64,000 bases of DNA from Pyxidicoccus xibeiensis (GTDB lineage: Bacteria > Myxococcota > Myxococcia > Myxococcales > Myxococcaceae), in NCBI RefSeq assembly GCF_024198175.1, contig NZ_JAJVKV010000002.1, forward strand, positions 186,001 to 250,000, in the 5' to 3' direction. Below, piece after piece: positions 39,201 through 47,017 of this stretch. The notes beneath the pieces are model-generated. The model was not told the origin of the DNA. It did not search any database and saw only the letters and a program-made list of their open reading frames with translations. Position 1 is the first letter of the stretch; each line of letters opens with the position of its first letter. A program made the position numbers and the translations under genes.

Positions 39201-39847
39201 TGGAGCTGCGCCACGAGGAGGGCACGCCGGAGCGCGGTGCCACCACACCGGTGGACCGGCTGCAGGCGGTGGTGGCGCTGGCCGCGCAGGCGGAGCTGCA
39301 CGAGGACGTGACGGCCTCGGGCCGTGTGGACTTCGCTCGCACCGCGGGTGCCGAGGCCCTGGAGTCCCGGCTGGTGGAGGGCTACGCGGCGGTGGCGTGG
39401 CGGCCCGGGCCCTGGCTCGTGGTGGCGCGCTACGGCCTCACGCGCGAGCTGCTGCCCGGGGCGCGCGCCGCCTTCGGTGAGCGGGCGCTGCAGATCTTCT
39501 CGCTCCTGCCGGCGGTGAAGGTGGGAGACCGGCTCTCCGTGGCGGCAGGGCTGCACGCTGGCCGTTCCAGCCTGGGTGACTCCGTGCGCTGGGTGTGGAC
39601 GGGCACGGTGCGACCGGCGGTGAGGGTGGTGGGAGGGCTGGAGGTGGGAGCCGAGCTGGCGCGGAGGACGGCCTCGCCGGAGGGCGAGCGGCTGACGGCC
39701 GTGAGGGCGGAGGTGGGCTACCGCGTGGACGAGCGCCTGCGCATGGCCGCCGGGTACACACTGCTGGGCTTCAGCGGCTTGGGTTTGACGGACGACTCGA
39801 CGGAGAATCAGGACCGGCTCTACCTGCGAGCCGAAGTGGCCTACTAG
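36236..39847 (+). CDS. giant outer-membrane barrel protein with SdrD-like domain
   Basis: A 1203-residue protein. The signal peptide ends SVGAQ. An SdrD-B-like module lies at ~35-110 (CQDVNGDGRCAPEEPGLAGV, then TDARGRYHVNGV). Two or three Ig-like modules cover ~140-340. From ~430 onward there are long stretches of alternating amphipathic strands, ending LYLRAEVAY with a C-terminal Tyr as expected for a BAM-inserted barrel. The segment ERHLVRGRDYDLDYFSGRI is typical of large predicted outer-membrane proteins. It may be a transporter or surface scaffold for its operon partners. The TTG start overlaps the preceding stop (TTGA). Confidence 0.8.
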   Translation: MRRVARWLGVALLLPLSVGAQGLTADVASLASSLAGRVCQDVNGDGRCAPEEPGLAGVRLVLSTGREVRTDARGRYHVNGVDARVPDATGGVHLRPGRQRVKVDARSLPAGSRVSPEAATVEVPWGAVALQDFAVRGQTTVAPPVVLSYDAAPPVAELVAGEGAVRFQVAGQAGPGDRVVVAGVEAAVDARGAWRALVPLVSGENLLAITATAPDGAVRLFRQRVDVVRRDSGWLVAPRPMEPTGSLQLPAGRDEPVASGSTRLRVEAPEGTRVRTPKGEQVVGPEGRVEVPVVLEPGRNAVPLQLEVPGEPPRKETLEIAATARPFAVGLLDVEATWAPADGDVQLRGRGSAHAELRLGDVELVGELDLRDTDGRTLNGASLPDWLRPRVPERFERAPDLDLTPAEWGDDSVSLTPNAAEGRLRLEARHEALGRAGLGTYRALMQDREVGRYHRPLFGPYAELRTGPEQDTTTARAGLEAFGGSLADPSRLLAAVPAHEELRATGGSLYYLGTGSVAEGSELLRVEVRDGVTGLPLAERHLVRGRDYDLDYFSGRILLARPLSFLAGDAWLRTDALTESPEPVLVADYAALRVSDARDAAGGEVWAELKGTRLGLAAVREGRDGRPYTLYSGRASAKVGAYSLLAEAASSRGSAVESGLFGVSDDGGLSFLRPAPGALETRGEALTLRVRGPGPLGGGGSVDAAFRLRGKGFSDGAHSEATRFRQSSLRVRQPLGRLGLTLLADERRSADPREPFLDTPFSARTLGAGVGWEEARWGVQLEVRDSRLSAAEVAGAGPALFGGRTSAGVAGTWRAFERVALRAAHRHALALHGEGPGRVDDTFSSAGVDVDVSKDTRVGVHGGWGPELGPRAWANVESRSGQEVYYGGYSVDVDGPDFGAGRTLTGARTELPDSGTALFVEDVGAHDATSVRLARAVGLQQKVTGGFSVGARYERGVRSLLDVDPPLERDAAGVFGQLVLERLRLDGRVELRHEEGTPERGATTPVDRLQAVVALAAQAELHEDVTASGRVDFARTAGAEALESRLVEGYAAVAWRPGPWLVVARYGLTRELLPGARAAFGERALQIFSLLPAVKVGDRLSVAAGLHAGRSSLGDSVRWVWTGTVRPAVRVVGGLEVGAELARRTASPEGERLTAVRAEVGYRVDERLRMAAGYTLLGFSGLGLTDDSTENQDRLYLRAEVAY

Positions 39848-39856
39848 GAGCAAGCC

Positions 39857-42800
39857 GTGCGCGCCGCCATCGTCTTCAGCCTCTGTCTGGGTATGGCCAC
39901 AACGGCGTCCGCCGGCTGGGAGCAGCTCGATGCGAGCGAGCGCGTCCAATACGTAGAGGCCTGGCCGAATGGCGCCTTCACGGCCGTGGCGACGCCCTAC
40001 ATGGATGTCTTCACTCCGGGCCGTGTCGAGTCCTTCCCGGAGGGGTACGTGGTGGGCACCTTCGTGTCCGGGGCCTGCTACGCCGCGGTGAAGCCGGACA
40101 GCACCACCTACAGCGCGAACACGTGCTGGCAGCCGGGCAGCATCCTGCCGTTCCATCCGACCGCCAACTCCCGTGTCGTCGAGCGGGTTCAGTTCACTCC
40201 GTCAGGCACCGGCTACGCGGTGGTGAGGGTGGATCTCAACGACCTCCAGCTCCTGACGGTGCCGCCGGTGCGGGTCGGCCGCCTGGCCTGGGATGCGATA
40301 CCGGTCAGCAATGGTGCGTACACCCCTGGCTCGCCGATGAGCGTGACGGATACGCAGGGCGCAGTCCCGCATGCGCTCTTCCGCCTCAACCTGGGCCCCG
40401 CGGCCTTCCTGTGGTTCCGGGGAGACCGGCAGCAGGCCGAGGTCACCGTGCAAGGGGGCATCAACTTCGGTGAGCGCGTCGTGCTGGACCTCTTCTCGGG
40501 AGGGACGGACCCTGTCGCACTGCTGGCGAGGGACACGCGGCTGTTCCGCGGGGTGCTCCGGCCCCCGACACCTCCCGAGACGGGCCCCATCCTGCCGTTC
40601 TCCCAGGTGTCGTTGCCCGATGCGGGGTCACCCGTATCCATCGTCGCGGTGGACATGAACACCGGCGGTGGTAGCCAGTACGGTGAGGGCTACGGCCTGG
40701 CGGTGGGGACGGATGGGAACGGCCAGATTGTCGTCTTCCAGGCCGTCCCGGCGGACAGCGCGGCCAATGCGGGCACGCAGTGGCGCGTCCACCCGACGCT
40801 CAACAGCCAGAGCCTGGAGGGCTCCAACGAGGTGCCCGTGGCGGTCGCCTGCTCGGAGTCCTCCCTCTGTGTCATCGGACTGGACCGTCCCACGGGCGTC
40901 GGTGGCAACCTCATCGCCAATCGCAACGCAGTGGGCCCGGTGCTCAACGTGGGGACGACCCTCGTCGTCAACGAAGGCGGGAGCGGCCAGTTCCAGCTCT
41001 CCGCCACGGACGGAGACTCCGACCCGGTCCGCGTGTCGATGGACGCCACCGTGGCGCAGGGGCTGCTGGACGGCGTCGCCTCCGTGCCCGGGCCGGACCG
41101 CCTGGACGTGACGCTCACCGCGCCCCCCATCGTCTGCAAGGACGAGCTGACGCAGCTGTCCGTCTTCGCGTCGGACGGCCTGGCGAGCCACGATGCCACC
41201 GCGACGGTTTCCATCCGTGTCGCCAACGTGAGGGGCCCGGCGAAGCCGGGTGTGACGCCCGCGAGCGCTTCCACCGCGGCCTCCGGAGAACCGCGCGAGT
41301 TCGTCGCCTCCCCTGGCGGCGGCGAGTGCGAGACGGAGGGCTACCAGTGGACTTCGGTCGGCCCGGACCAGCCTGCGCTCGTCACGGATGCCATGGGCAG
41401 GGCCACCTTCACGCCTCCGCCCTTCCTCTGCTCGCCGACCGGCCGGACCTATACGTACGCGGTACAGGGCCGGGACGAAGGGGGCGCGTGGTCGGACACC
41501 ACGCCCTTCACCGTGGACGTGGCGCCCTGGGGCCGCCCCTCGGTCCCCTTCGCCGCGAGCGCGGTGCGCAACCTCGAGTCCAGCCTGGGCGCCAGCGTGG
41601 TGGTGGCGCCCGATGCGCTGCACCCGTGCGCGGCCACTCCGGAGCTGCCTCCCGTGGAGACCGAGTGGCGGCTCTCCGACCTGGCCACGGGCGTGCCCGA
41701 GGGCTTCACGGTGCTCGACGCGGACGGCAACCCCGTCTCGCTCGCGTCCCCGGTCGTGAGCCCCCAGCTCCGGGTGGAAGCGGCTTCGTGCGCGCGCGGG
41801 AGCCTGTCGCTCACCGCCCGCAACCGGCTCGAGACGACCGCCGCGGGAGTGCAGGAGAGCGCCGACGCAGTGGTCCGCGTGGACGCGGCGCCGAGGGTGG
41901 AGGACTTCGCCACCGCGAGCCTGGACCTGACGGTGGCCTCTTCCCCGGCGGGCACCGTGGAGCTGGGCGTGGGGACGTCACTGCGCTGCCCGGATGAGCG
42001 CCTGCGTGCGCGGATGACCCTGGAAGAAGGCGGCGTGCAGGTGGTGTCCGAGGAGGTGGCCGTGCCCGGGACGTGGCGTCCCGCGCTGCCGGAGGCGTGC
42101 TCGACCGGTGGATACCGCGTCCAGGGACAGCTCTTCGACTACAGCACCGGCTCGGCCGTCGCGGGAGACACGGAGTCGCTCGTCGTGCAGGACACGCGCC
42201 CCGTGGAGCTGGGGCCCCTGGAGGGCACGGCGCTGGTGGCCCGCTGCGGCGAGGGCGCGACGGCCACGCTCACGCAGACGATTCCCGCCAACGCCTGCCG
42301 CGCCAGCGCCTTGGCCTGGACGTATGAGAGCGGGCCCGAGCTCACGGAAGGGCCGCTGTCCGGCCAGAGCGTCACCGTGGCCACGCGGGAGACGGCGCTG
42401 GAGGACCTGGTGGGCGCGTTCATCACCCTGCGTGTCACGGCGGACGCGGGAGATGGCAGGACGGCCACCACGCGTCACGAGGTGCCCATCACCGCGGAGC
42501 CCTTCGTGGAGCTGCGGTACGAGACGGAGTCTCCCAGCACGTCGGAGACGGGGCTGGTGGGCGTGGTGGCGCGGCTGCGCAACACCTCGGCGTGTGGCGT
42601 GCGGACCCTGCGCCATGTGGAGCGCGTGGAGGGGCTGGAGGTGGTTCCCGGCAGCGTGAAGCTGGACGGCCAGCCCGTCACGGAGCAGGCGGTGGAGGGC
42701 GGCTTCGTGGTGGAGGGCGTGACGCTGGAGCCCAACGCCACCCGCGCGCTGACGTACGTGGCCCGTCCCCGGCTGCTGGCCTCGCCCCGCTTCGGCGGAG

Positions 42801-42946
42801 AGGTGACGCTCAACCGGGTGCTCGTCTCCGGAGTCACTCCCGTGGCGCCGGGCACCTCCGGGTGCGGGTGCTCGGGAGGTGGCTCGGAGGCGGCGCTCTT
42901 CGGGCTGCTGGCGCTGGCCCGGGTGCTGCGCCGCCGTCGGGACTAG
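39857..42946 (+). CDS. MYXO-CTERM surface protein with Ig-like domains
   Basis: A 1029-residue protein with a signal peptide (CLGMATTASA). Residues ~20-330 form a repeated beta domain. Cadherin/Ig-like modules follow (LVVNEGGSGQFQLSATDGD, QLSVFASDGLASH, GYQWTSVGPDQPAL). A domain near 900 resembles DUF11 repeats. The C-terminus is a clear MYXO-CTERM: GCGCSGGGSE, hydrophobic helix, RRRRD. It should be exported and processed to the outer surface. GTG start with AGGAG just upstream. The stop shares CTAG with the convergent gene. Confidence 0.88.
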   Translation: MRAAIVFSLCLGMATTASAGWEQLDASERVQYVEAWPNGAFTAVATPYMDVFTPGRVESFPEGYVVGTFVSGACYAAVKPDSTTYSANTCWQPGSILPFHPTANSRVVERVQFTPSGTGYAVVRVDLNDLQLLTVPPVRVGRLAWDAIPVSNGAYTPGSPMSVTDTQGAVPHALFRLNLGPAAFLWFRGDRQQAEVTVQGGINFGERVVLDLFSGGTDPVALLARDTRLFRGVLRPPTPPETGPILPFSQVSLPDAGSPVSIVAVDMNTGGGSQYGEGYGLAVGTDGNGQIVVFQAVPADSAANAGTQWRVHPTLNSQSLEGSNEVPVAVACSESSLCVIGLDRPTGVGGNLIANRNAVGPVLNVGTTLVVNEGGSGQFQLSATDGDSDPVRVSMDATVAQGLLDGVASVPGPDRLDVTLTAPPIVCKDELTQLSVFASDGLASHDATATVSIRVANVRGPAKPGVTPASASTAASGEPREFVASPGGGECETEGYQWTSVGPDQPALVTDAMGRATFTPPPFLCSPTGRTYTYAVQGRDEGGAWSDTTPFTVDVAPWGRPSVPFAASAVRNLESSLGASVVVAPDALHPCAATPELPPVETEWRLSDLATGVPEGFTVLDADGNPVSLASPVVSPQLRVEAASCARGSLSLTARNRLETTAAGVQESADAVVRVDAAPRVEDFATASLDLTVASSPAGTVELGVGTSLRCPDERLRARMTLEEGGVQVVSEEVAVPGTWRPALPEACSTGGYRVQGQLFDYSTGSAVAGDTESLVVQDTRPVELGPLEGTALVARCGEGATATLTQTIPANACRASALAWTYESGPELTEGPLSGQSVTVATRETALEDLVGAFITLRVTADAGDGRTATTRHEVPITAEPFVELRYETESPSTSETGLVGVVARLRNTSACGVRTLRHVERVEGLEVVPGSVKLDGQPVTEQAVEGGFVVEGVTLEPNATRALTYVARPRLLASPRFGGEVTLNRVLVSGVTPVAPGTSGCGCSGGGSEAALFGLLALARVLRRRRD

Positions 42947-44319
42947 AGCCCGAAGGTGATGCGGTGGCGCCGGCTGGGCGCTTCCGGCCGCTCCTCGAGG
43001 ATGCCGAGCAGCTCCAGCCCGCGCAGCGTGGCCAGCGCCTGACGCTCGGACAGGTCGGTGAGCGCGAGCAGGTCCTCCACCGTCTTGCTGCCGTCCGCAT
43101 ACGCGAGCAGCAGCGCCTGTGGCCCCTGCAGCTTCAGCTCGTGCAGGCCATACGGCGGGTCCGCCGTGGGGAAGAGGCGGCGTGAGCGGGGCATGCGCTG
43201 GCGCAGCGCCACCAGCGTCTCCGTCTTCTCCACGCCCTCCAGCACCAGGTCACCGGGGAAGACGGACAGCTTCACCAGGTCCGCGCGCTGCGGGCGCATG
43301 GCGCTGAAGCCGTAGTTGCCCTCGGTCCAGGTGAAGGTGGACCAGATGATCTCCTTCACCTGCTCCTCGAGCAGCTGCTGGCGGCGCGCGGCGTCCATGA
43401 TGCCCATGCGCAGCATCGCCTCGCCGGTGCGCAGGTTGTGCTCCCTGGCGTACGCGGCCACCTCGGCCAGCCGGGACTCGGGCAGCACGCCGCGGCGCAC
43501 GCAGAAGCGGCCGAAGCGCTCCTGGCCCAGGTTGGAGGCGGCGTACACGACGCGGCCGGCCTCGAAGTAGACGACCTTGAGGACGGAGCCCTGCTTGAGC
43601 TTCAGCTCTCCGTGGTGGCGTGCCTCGTAGTAGGCGTTGAGCAGCCGCGCGACGGAGGTGTCCTTGAGGTCGCCACCGAGCGTCCACTCCGGCAGGGAGC
43701 CGCGCGTGGGCGCCGCGGGGGAGGCCGCGCTGCTGCTCCACACCTTCTCCCGTCGCTGGAAGGGCAGGGGGAGGGCATGCTCCACCTCGTCCACTTCGAT
43801 GCCGGGCAGCGGGGCCGTGGCGGGCACGACCTGCATGGGCGAGGACGTGTCCCCGGACTCGGCGGCGAGCTCCTCCAGGACGATGAGGTCCTCGGCGTCG
43901 AGCAGCTCGTCGGGCGGCGTGGGCTCCCGCACGGGCGGCGGCGCGCGGGGCACGGGGGCGACGCCGCCCGCGGCCTCCAGGGCCTCCAGCACGGTGTTCA
44001 GCTCGAAGGGCTTGGCGAAGAAGGCGCGGGCGCCGTGGACCTGGACGGCCTCCTGGGCGAAGCGGTCCCCCTTGTAGACGCCGCTGACGGCGATGGCGGG
44101 GATGCCGTGGGCGCGCAGCGCGGCGAGCACCTCGCTGCCGCGGATGTCGGGCAGGAGCAGGTCCACCAGGGCGGCATCCCACTTCGCGCCCGGGCTGAGC
44201 GCCTCCAGCGCGGCCTCGCCGGTATAGGCCGCCTTCGCCTCGTGGCCCCGGCCCTGGGCGGCCGAGACGATGAGGGAAGCCAGCTCGTGGTTGTCTTCGA
44301 CGATGAGCAGTCGCGCCAT
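42943..44319 (-). CDS. response regulator with DUF4388 (PATAN-like) domain
   Basis: A 458-residue protein. The receiver (1-118) begins LLIVEDNHEL, has its acceptor in DAALVDLLLPD and KPF near 108. An acidic/Pro linker (120-215) follows. The DUF4388 domain (about 222-330, GDLKDTSVARLLNAYYEARHHGELKL) leads into a helical C-terminus with a winged-helix-like end. DUF4388 proteins are common in myxobacteria as signalling adaptors. The ATG at 44319 opens the receiver strand. The stop codon overlaps that of the convergent MYXO-CTERM gene. Confidence 0.88.
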   Translation of the reverse strand: MARLLIVEDNHELASLIVSAAQGRGHEAKAAYTGEAALEALSPGAKWDAALVDLLLPDIRGSEVLAALRAHGIPAIAVSGVYKGDRFAQEAVQVHGARAFFAKPFELNTVLEALEAAGGVAPVPRAPPPVREPTPPDELLDAEDLIVLEELAAESGDTSSPMQVVPATAPLPGIEVDEVEHALPLPFQRREKVWSSSAASPAAPTRGSLPEWTLGGDLKDTSVARLLNAYYEARHHGELKLKQGSVLKVVYFEAGRVVYAASNLGQERFGRFCVRRGVLPESRLAEVAAYAREHNLRTGEAMLRMGIMDAARRQQLLEEQVKEIIWSTFTWTEGNYGFSAMRPQRADLVKLSVFPGDLVLEGVEKTETLVALRQRMPRSRRLFPTADPPYGLHELKLQGPQALLLAYADGSKTVEDLLALTDLSERQALATLRGLELLGILEERPEAPSRRHRITFGL

Positions 44320-44346
44320 GGGCGCGCAGACCATAGCATCCGCTTC

Positions 44347-44733
44347 ATGGACGTTCAGGGCTTCCACCATGTGGCCATCCAGGCGAAGGATCTCGAGCGG
44401 GTGACCGCCTTCTACCGGGACCTCCTGGGCTTCCCGGAGCTGACCCGGCACTTCCGGCCGGACGGCTCCCTGCGGAGCATCTGGGTAGGGGTGCCCGGAG
44501 GCGGCTTCCTGGCCATCGAGGCGGCGGGCGTGGCGCCCGAGCCCACTCCCTTCCGGCACGAGCGGCCGGGCCTGCTGATGCTGGCGTTCCGCATCCCCAA
44601 GGCGGGGCGGGCGGGGGCGGTGGAGACCCTGGCCCGGGCGGGCGTGCCGCTGGAGCACGAGACGCGGTGGACGGTGTACGTGAGGGACCCGGAGGGAAAC
44701 CGGGTGGCGCTCAGCCATCACCCCGAGGACTGA
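44347..44733 (+). CDS. VOC/glyoxalase-family protein
   Basis: A 128-residue vicinal-oxygen-chelate protein. It has two beta-alpha-beta-beta-beta modules: FHHVAIQAKDLERVTAFYRDLLGF, with the first metal His, and a second half ending TVYVRDPEGNRVALSHH. Substrate cannot be inferred; the family covers lyases, dioxygenases and resistance proteins. It is divergent from the DUF4388 regulator, only 27 bases apart. Confidence 0.88.
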   Translation: MDVQGFHHVAIQAKDLERVTAFYRDLLGFPELTRHFRPDGSLRSIWVGVPGGGFLAIEAAGVAPEPTPFRHERPGLLMLAFRIPKAGRAGAVETLARAGVPLEHETRWTVYVRDPEGNRVALSHHPED

Positions 44734-44777
44734 CGCCAACGCAGTGCATGTAGGCGTGCTTGCGGACCGGGATGAGG

Positions 44778-44800
44778 CATGGCTACAAGCGGAAGCCATG
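44778..44800 (+). promoter_or_regulatory. start-codon hairpin of the MshEN gene
   Basis: CATGGCT (44778-44784) pairs perfectly with AGCCATG (44794-44800). The 3' arm contains the ATG start codon and the 9-nt loop holds the AAGCGGA ribosome site. Translation could be controlled by melting this stem. Confidence 0.4.
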
Positions 44801-46159
44801 CGCCTGGGTGAACTGCTCCTGAAGGAAGGCCTCGTCACCGCCGAGGGACTCGAGGAAGCGCTCGAGGCACAGGTGGTGCATGGCGGGCGGCTCGGGACGA
44901 ACCTCGTGGAGCTGGGGCTGCTGGCGGAGCAGGACCTGGCGAAGGTGCTGGGGCAGCTTCACAACACGGCCTTCGCCTCCGGGGAGCTGGTGCCGGACCC
45001 CAAGGCGCTGGAGCTGGTGAAGCCGAACCACGCGGACGACAAGGAGTACCTGCCGATGCGGGTGGACGCGACGCGGCTGAGCATCGCCGTGGTGAACCCG
45101 CACGACTTCGAGACGCTGGACTCGATTGCCTTCAAGACGGGCAAGCGGGTGGTGCCGGTGGTCATCCCCGAGTTCCGGATGAACCAGCTGCTGCGCCGCT
45201 ACTGCAAGGCGTTCCGGCAGCTGCGCGCCATCGACATGAACGCCATCCGGCCGCGCCCCGCGCCGGGCTCGCAGGCGGAGCTGGCGAAGGCGTCGGAGAA
45301 GGCGCCGGACCTGATGAGCGAGGAGGAGTTCCAGTCCGTCTACGCGCAGGCGCTGCGTGGCGGCGCGGACTACGAAGGAGACATGGGCGAGGCGGAGGAG
45401 GAGGTCATCACCGGCGTGGAGGTGGTGGAGCCCGTGCCCGTGCCGGTGGCCCCTGTCGCTCCAGTGGTGCAGCGCCCGGTGGCGCCCGCGCAGCCCCGGC
45501 CGCCGGTGGTGCCGGCCCAGCCCTTCCCGATGACTCCGCCGCCGGTGACGCTGGTGCCTCCGGTGGCGCAGCCGCAGCGCCCGCAGGCGCCCGTGGCTCC
45601 CATGGCGGCCGGACCGGGGGTGGTGCCTCCGGAGGCGGTGCCCGTGCCGCGGCCGCCCGCGCCGCCGCCGACGCCGCTCACCTTCGCCGAGGCACAGGCG
45701 GAGCTGGCGCGCAGCTCGGACCGCGAGGACGTGGCGCGCACGGTGCTGCGCTTCGCGCTGGGCAAGTGGAAGCGCAACCTGCTGCTGTCGGTGCAGGGCG
45801 GCCTGGTGACGGGCTGGCACGGCATGGGGTCCTCGGTGCGCGACGCGGCGGTGCGGCGCATCGGCGTGGCGCTGAGGGAGCAGAGCACCTTCCGGCTGGT
45901 GCGCGACACGCGCTCGCACTACGTGGGCCCGGTGAAGCGGGATGCGGCGATGGGGGTGTTCTACAAGCTCCTGGGCGGCGGCTTCCCCACGACGGCGGTC
46001 ATCCTGCCGCTGCTGGTGCGCGGCAAGGTGGTGCACCTCCTGTACGTGGACAACGGGCCGGACCAGCTCACGCCGCCGGACGTGGGCGAGCTGCTCATCC
46101 TCTCCCAAAGCGTGGGCCGCTCGTACGAGGCGATGATGCGGCGCCGCAAGAGCGCGTAG
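44798..46159 (+). CDS. MshEN-domain protein, possible c-di-GMP receptor
   Basis: A 453-residue protein. The N-terminal MshEN (T2SSE_N) domain (1-150) carries two tandem motifs, MRLGELLLKEGLVTAEGLEEAL and GGRLGTNLVELGLLAEQDL. In MshE such motifs bind c-di-GMP. A Pro/Val-rich linker (about 210-305) follows. The C-terminal domain (about 310-453, RKVVHLL-type strands, HLLYVDNGPDQL) resembles a GAF-like fold. There is no ATPase domain, so this is a free-standing sensor rather than a pilus motor. The ATG at 44798 is preferred to 44744 because the motif starts there. Confidence 0.82.
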   Translation: MRLGELLLKEGLVTAEGLEEALEAQVVHGGRLGTNLVELGLLAEQDLAKVLGQLHNTAFASGELVPDPKALELVKPNHADDKEYLPMRVDATRLSIAVVNPHDFETLDSIAFKTGKRVVPVVIPEFRMNQLLRRYCKAFRQLRAIDMNAIRPRPAPGSQAELAKASEKAPDLMSEEEFQSVYAQALRGGADYEGDMGEAEEEVITGVEVVEPVPVPVAPVAPVVQRPVAPAQPRPPVVPAQPFPMTPPPVTLVPPVAQPQRPQAPVAPMAAGPGVVPPEAVPVPRPPAPPPTPLTFAEAQAELARSSDREDVARTVLRFALGKWKRNLLLSVQGGLVTGWHGMGSSVRDAAVRRIGVALREQSTFRLVRDTRSHYVGPVKRDAAMGVFYKLLGGGFPTTAVILPLLVRGKVVHLLYVDNGPDQLTPPDVGELLILSQSVGRSYEAMMRRRKSA

Positions 46160-46185
46160 CGGGAGCATCCCCACGGAGGACGTGC

Positions 46186-46959
46186 ATGCCACCCCGGAAG
46201 ACGCCCGCTCCCGCGAGACCTGTCCGAAAAGAAGTGCCTTCTCCCTCGAAGGCTGATGTCCAGGCGGTGCTCGCGTGGCTGAAGCGCACGGGCACGAAGA
46301 GCACTCGCGACGGCATGGCGAGGTATGCCATTCCCTCGGACAAGGCCTTCGGCGTACCTGTGGGCGCCTTGCGCAAATACGCCAAGAGCCTCGGGCCGAG
46401 TCATGAGCTCGCCGCCGCGCTCTGGGACACGGGCTGGTACGAGGCGCGCATGCTGGCGGCGTTCGTCGACGAGCCGGAGAGCGTCACGCCCGCGCAGATG
46501 GACCGGTGGTGCCGGGACTTCGACAGCTGGGCCATCTGCGACACGGTGTGCTTTCACCTGTTCGACCGTACGCCGCATGCCTGGCGCAAGGTCGAGCAGT
46601 GGTGCGGCCGGCGCGACGAGTTCGTCAAGCGCGCGGCCTTCGCCCTGCTGGCGAGCCTCACCGTGCATGACAAGCGTGCCGGCGAGGAGCAGTTCGTTCA
46701 GGGGCTGGTCCTCATCGAGCGCGCGGCCAACGACGAGCGCAACTTCGTCAAGAAGTCCGTGAACTGGGCACTGCGGTGCATTGGCAAGCGCAGCCCCGCA
46801 CTCAACACCGCCGCAGTGGAGGTGTCCCGGCGGCTGGCGGACTCATCCGAGGCCGCCGCGCGCTGGGTGGGCAAGGATGCGCTCCGGGAGCTCACGAGTG
46901 CCGCCGTGGTGCAGCGGCTCTCCCGGCGTCGCGGCGCGAAGGTCGCGGGGGCTGCCTGA
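46186..46959 (+). CDS. DNA alkylation repair (AlkD-like) protein
   Basis: A 257-residue all-helical HEAT-like protein of the AlkC/AlkD family, DNA glycosylases that remove bulky cationic alkyl bases. Typical segments are AIPSDKAFGVPVGALRKYAK, WYEARMLAAF, FDSWAICDTVC and the NFVKKSVNWALRCIGK repeat. The N-terminus is a basic Pro-rich extension and the C-terminus is basic. CGGAGGA lies 6-12 bases before the ATG. Confidence 0.88.
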   Translation: MPPRKTPAPARPVRKEVPSPSKADVQAVLAWLKRTGTKSTRDGMARYAIPSDKAFGVPVGALRKYAKSLGPSHELAAALWDTGWYEARMLAAFVDEPESVTPAQMDRWCRDFDSWAICDTVCFHLFDRTPHAWRKVEQWCGRRDEFVKRAAFALLASLTVHDKRAGEEQFVQGLVLIERAANDERNFVKKSVNWALRCIGKRSPALNTAAVEVSRRLADSSEAAARWVGKDALRELTSAAVVQRLSRRRGAKVAGAA

Positions 46960-47017
46960 CGCCGACACCGGGGCCCTGCGTCCTGATGCGAGCGAGCAGG
47001 GCTCCAGGCGAGGCGCA

